From an uncultured Porphyromonadaceae bacterium (GTDB taxonomy: Bacteria; Bacteroidota; Bacteroidia; Bacteroidales; Muribaculaceae), in NCBI GenBank assembly GCA_902475285.1, contig CABRZA010000096.1, positions 1 to 9,218 of the forward strand: DNA of 9,218 nt. The letters run 5' to 3'. This document shows, piece by piece, positions 1 through 9,218 of the stretch. The first letter of the stretch is position 1. The number at the start of each line of letters is the position of its first letter. The notes under the pieces are model-generated. The model saw only the letters and a program-made list of their open reading frames with translations, had not been told where the DNA came from and did no database searches. Position numbers and translations under genes: made by a program.

Positions 1-35
1 ATCATATCGCAACCGTTGAGGTCGGGATATAACAT
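1..35 (-). CDS. Possible 5' end of an unidentified gene, cut by the window edge
   Basis: An ATG at 35-33 on the minus strand opens a frame reading MLYPDLNGCDM before the window ends. An in-frame TGA lies ten codons upstream, so the frame cannot extend much further back. A short AAGGGA stretch directly precedes the ATG. The promoter-like element at 118-125 lies upstream on the same strand and could drive it. Eleven codons are too few to name a family or to prove coding, and I do not recognise the peptide. The region could equally be the leader of a gene starting beyond the window. Confidence 0.3.
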   Translation of the reverse strand, partial: MLYPDLNGCDM

Positions 36-117
36 TCCCTTGAAGATATCTATAAATAAAAATCAGAATGTGTGTGGTTCACAACTGCCTCCAGGATGGG
101 GAGCTGCGAACGTGATG

Positions 118-125
118 CAAAAGTA
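118..125 (-). promoter_or_regulatory. Bacteroidota-type promoter -7 box (TAnnTTTG)
   Basis: On the minus strand the sequence reads TACTTTTG, followed by CATCA. It matches all six fixed bases of TAnnTTTG, the -7 element recognised by the primary sigma factor in Bacteroidota. Transcription would begin near 111-114 and run left, giving a leader of roughly 75-80 nt before the ATG at 35. No TTTG -33 element is present at the usual 19-21 bp distance; that position is overlapped by the palindrome at 146-160. The promoter would serve whatever lies left of the window, separately from rpoBC. Confidence 0.5.
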
Positions 126-145
126 CGAATTATATTCGCATCTTT

Positions 146-160
146 GATAGGCAGCCTATC
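146..160. repeat. 15-nt palindrome (7-bp arms, 1-nt centre)
   Basis: GATAGGC and GCCTATC flank a single central base. The site sits 20-35 bp upstream of the -7 box at 118-125, roughly where a -33 element or a dimeric regulator would bind. A small hairpin (CCGA, three bases, TCGG at 160-170) abuts it. An operator is plausible from position alone; no regulator is identified. As RNA the one-base centre would have to open into a larger loop. Confidence 0.4.
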
Positions 161-184
161 CGACACTCGGAATTTTAACTTTTT

Positions 185-451
185 TTACGGATTGTAGAGG
201 TCTTTGTTGTAGAAGACCATGATGTCGCGGGCTTGTGAGAGGGCCACTTCGGCCCGGGCGGCGGCGTCGCTGCCAGGAGCTTCGGCGATGACGCGGTTGT
301 ATAGGCTCATGGCCTCGGTGCGGCGGCCGCGCTTCCATTCCAACCGCGCCCGTAGGTATAGCGCGTCGGCCCCATAGTCGGCGGCAAGCTCCGCCTCGGC
401 CTCGTCGAGGCGATTGGCACGGATGAGGGAGTTGATTTTGTCTGTATCCAT
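185..451 (-). CDS. Small TPR-like protein, function unknown
   Basis: This 88-residue protein has no signal peptide or membrane segment and should be cytoplasmic. Residues 4-62 form helix pairs with the small and large residue spacing of tetratricopeptide repeats: one around LIRANRLDEAEAEL, another around ALYLRARLEWKRGRRTEAMSLY ending in APGS. Such repeats usually bind proteins. The C-terminal segment DIMVFYNKDLYNP is aromatic and polar; I recall similar ends on short TPR proteins of Bacteroides, but cannot verify this. The ATG lies 71 nt after the rpoC stop and only 14 nt after the rpoC terminator hairpin, with no ribosome-binding motif, which is normal for Bacteroidota. It may be expressed by readthrough from rpoC or from a promoter I cannot place. 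Coding is supported by sensible helical protein composition and by position. A specific role cannot be assigned. Confidence 0.82.
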   Translation of the reverse strand: MDTDKINSLIRANRLDEAEAELAADYGADALYLRARLEWKRGRRTEAMSLYNRVIAEAPGSDAAARAEVALSQARDIMVFYNKDLYNP

Positions 452-465
452 AGTTAAAAAATATA

Positions 466-499
466 AGAGGGCGTGCCTACATTGTTCGGCACGCCCTCT
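466..499 (-). terminator. Intrinsic terminator after rpoC
   Basis: On the minus strand AGAGGGCGTGCC (499-488) pairs perfectly over 12 bp with GGCACGCCCTCT (477-466) around a 10-nt loop. The stem is followed by TATATTTTTTAACT, a U-rich tail. It begins 23 nt after the rpoC stop codon. On the plus strand no T-run follows the stem, so it acts leftward. It should end the rpoBC transcript. Because the next start codon is 14 nt past the stem, it may also act as an attenuator for the TPR gene. Confidence 0.88.
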
Positions 500-522
500 G
501 TCTAAACATTGTATTCTGAGAA

Positions 523-4824
<4,302 letters not shown>

Positions 4825-4866
4825 TTGCTTGTCGTTTTAATCGGGAGACGGAAAGGAGAGACGGTA

Positions 4867-8679
<3,813 letters not shown>

Positions 8680-8785
8680 TGGTAATGATTGAATTGCCGT
8701 ATTTGATTGATAAAGGTGTCACATTTGCCGTGCGGCAGGCTCGGGAGAGCCGCAACGCGCCTGTGGCGTCGGCGGCGCAGGATAT

Positions 8786-8801
8786 GCCGACAGCTGTCGG
8801 C
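8786..8801. repeat. 16-bp perfect palindrome upstream of rpoB
   Basis: GCCGACAG is followed directly by its reverse complement CTGTCGGC, with no spacer and no mismatch. It lies 106 nt upstream of the rpoB ATG. It could be a binding site for a dimeric regulator. If transcription began at the weak -7-like box at 8818-8811, it would instead form a stem at the extreme 5' end of the rpoB mRNA. Neither role is shown by the sequence. Confidence 0.5.
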
Positions 8802-8860
8802 CGGAACAAACAATGATAGGAAAAGAACCTCGTGGGGCGGATGCCCTTCTGCCGGCACAC

Positions 8861-8873
8861 TGGCACGGTGCCA
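8861..8873. repeat. 13-nt palindrome (6-bp arms, 1-nt centre)
   Basis: TGGCAC and GTGCCA flank one central base, in the middle of the rplL-rpoB spacer. A further self-complementary hexamer GCCGGC lies just to its left at 8851-8856. This is possibly part of a folded leader RNA or an operator; no function is assigned. In such GC-rich DNA a match of this size can also occur by chance. Confidence 0.35.
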
Positions 8874-8910
8874 ATCGGTTGAAAGAGAGACCCGCCGAGA
8901 CTTCCGCGGC

Positions 8911-9000
8911 ACGGTTGGCCTGCGGTGTCGTAGTGTTGGGGGGGCGGGCGTCGTCGGCGGGAGATTCTTCGCTGAGCGGTGCCTGGTGGGGGGGCGATTG
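8911..9000 (-). promoter_or_regulatory. C-rich, G-poor leader segment (possible Rho loading region)
   Basis: In the minus-strand transcript this 90-nt stretch contains 46 C and 17 G, including two runs of seven C (8994-8988 and 8944-8938). High C over G in weakly structured RNA is the usual signature of Rho utilisation sites. It lies just past the intrinsic terminator of rplL, so it could act on transcripts that read through toward rpoB. This rests on composition only; the same bias could be neutral drift in a spacer. Confidence 0.3.
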
Positions 9001-9016
9001 GTTTATGACACGAAAA

Positions 9017-9050
9017 GGTTAAGAATCCCCGTACAGGGGAATTCTTAACC
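9017..9050 (-). terminator. Intrinsic terminator between rplL and rpoB
   Basis: On the minus strand GGTTAAGAAT plus CCCC (9050-9036, with one bulged T at 9040) pairs with GGGG plus ATTCTTAACC (9030-9017) around a 5-nt loop. That gives 14 bp, followed by TTTT. It begins 24 nt after the rplL stop codon. No T-run follows it on the plus strand. It should reduce or stop transcription from the ribosomal protein genes into rpoB. The short U-tail allows partial readthrough, as known for the rplL-rpoB attenuator of E. coli. Confidence 0.82.
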
Positions 9051-9074
9051 TATTTGCCTGATTTTCAAACAGTA

Positions 9075-9218
9075 TTATTTGAGCTCTACTTCAGCACCCA
9101 CTTCTTCGAGCTGAGCCTTCATGGCTTCTGCGTCGGCCTTCGAGAGACCTTCTTTGAGGGTACTGGGGGCACCGTCGACCATTTCCTTGGCTTCCTTGAG
9201 GCCAAGACCGGTGAGTTC
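9075..9218 (-). CDS. rplL: Ribosomal protein bL12 (L7/L12), C-terminal part
   Basis: The last 47 codons and the TAA stop of rplL are present; the 5' part lies beyond the right window edge. The visible residues start ELTGLGLKEAKEMVDGAP and end EEVGAEVELK, which is the highly conserved C-terminal domain of L7/L12. That domain recruits translational GTPases to the ribosome stalk. The conserved GLGLKEAK helix and the Gly-Ala-Pro loop are present. rplL directly before rpoB is the standard bacterial order (rplKAJL-rpoBC). Here a terminator and an unusually long spacer separate the two, so rpoBC may be partly uncoupled from the ribosomal protein genes. Confidence 0.97.
   Translation of the reverse strand, partial: ELTGLGLKEAKEMVDGAPSTLKEGLSKADAEAMKAQLEEVGAEVELK

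Larger units (their letters stand above)
8680..9016 (-). other. Long non-coding spacer and probable rpoB leader
   Basis: The gap between the rplL stop and the rpoB start is 395 nt; this entry covers the part after the rplL terminator. I find no convincing gene. The open frames on either strand are rich in Arg, Gly, Ser and Cys and look like chance translations of GC-rich DNA. Transcribed leftward, it holds first a C-rich, G-poor stretch, then palindromes at 8861-8873 and 8786-8801. Next come competing short stems at 8725-8755: GGCTC with GAGCC around TCCC, or GCGGC with GCCGC. Finally there is an AT-rich stretch before the ATG. A weak -7-like TATCATTG lies at 8818-8811 (five of six fixed bases, no -33 partner). 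Most of this is likely 5' leader and regulatory DNA for rpoBC, which is inferred from position. Confidence 0.5.

Noticed and set aside
8861..8873. TGGCAC as the -24 half of a sigma-54 promoter
   Set aside because: On both strands the TTGC-type -12 half is missing at the required five-base spacing. The hexamer is explained by the palindrome.
8707..9048. Plus-strand 113-codon frame across the rplL-rpoB spacer
   Set aside because: It is rich in Arg, Gly and Cys with no recognisable domain. It runs through the rplL terminator hairpin and the G-runs, and points against all neighbouring genes.

Overview
This window is a core housekeeping segment from a member of the Bacteroidota, most likely order Bacteroidales. 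The assignment rests on RpoB and RpoC, whose N-termini (RVNFASVKNPL in RpoB, MAFRKENK in RpoC) and near-complete sequence match the Bacteroides-type subunits as I remember them. It is also supported by start codons preceded by A-rich sequence instead of Shine-Dalgarno motifs, and by a TAnnTTTG promoter -7 box near the left end. The GC-rich coding sequence would fit a Muribaculaceae-like lineage, but that finer placement is only inference.

All genes I can support lie on the minus strand, so biological order runs right to left. The window opens at its right edge with the last 47 codons of rplL (ribosomal protein L7/L12), followed by a strong intrinsic terminator. A 395-nt spacer comes next, and then rpoB (RNA polymerase beta, 1270 aa). 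After 42 nt comes rpoC (beta prime, 1433 aa), then a second strong terminator. Only 14 nt past that hairpin begins a small TPR-like protein of 88 aa. The last 184 nt (window positions 1-184) hold a promoter-like element, a palindrome, and what may be the first codons of another gene that runs off the left edge.

rpoB and rpoC encode the two catalytic subunits of RNA polymerase and are almost certainly co-transcribed. Both appear intact: the three catalytic aspartates, both beta-prime zinc sites, the bridge helix, the trigger-loop histidine and the two conserved beta lysines are all present.

I found no mobile element, CRISPR array, tRNA, rRNA or accessory system, and no evidence for a new biological system. 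The parts most worth a second look are non-coding: the long rplL-rpoB spacer (terminator, C-rich and G-poor leader, 16-bp perfect palindrome) and the terminator abutting the start codon of the TPR gene. The very long plus-strand ORFs opposite rpoB and rpoC are codon-usage shadows, not genes.
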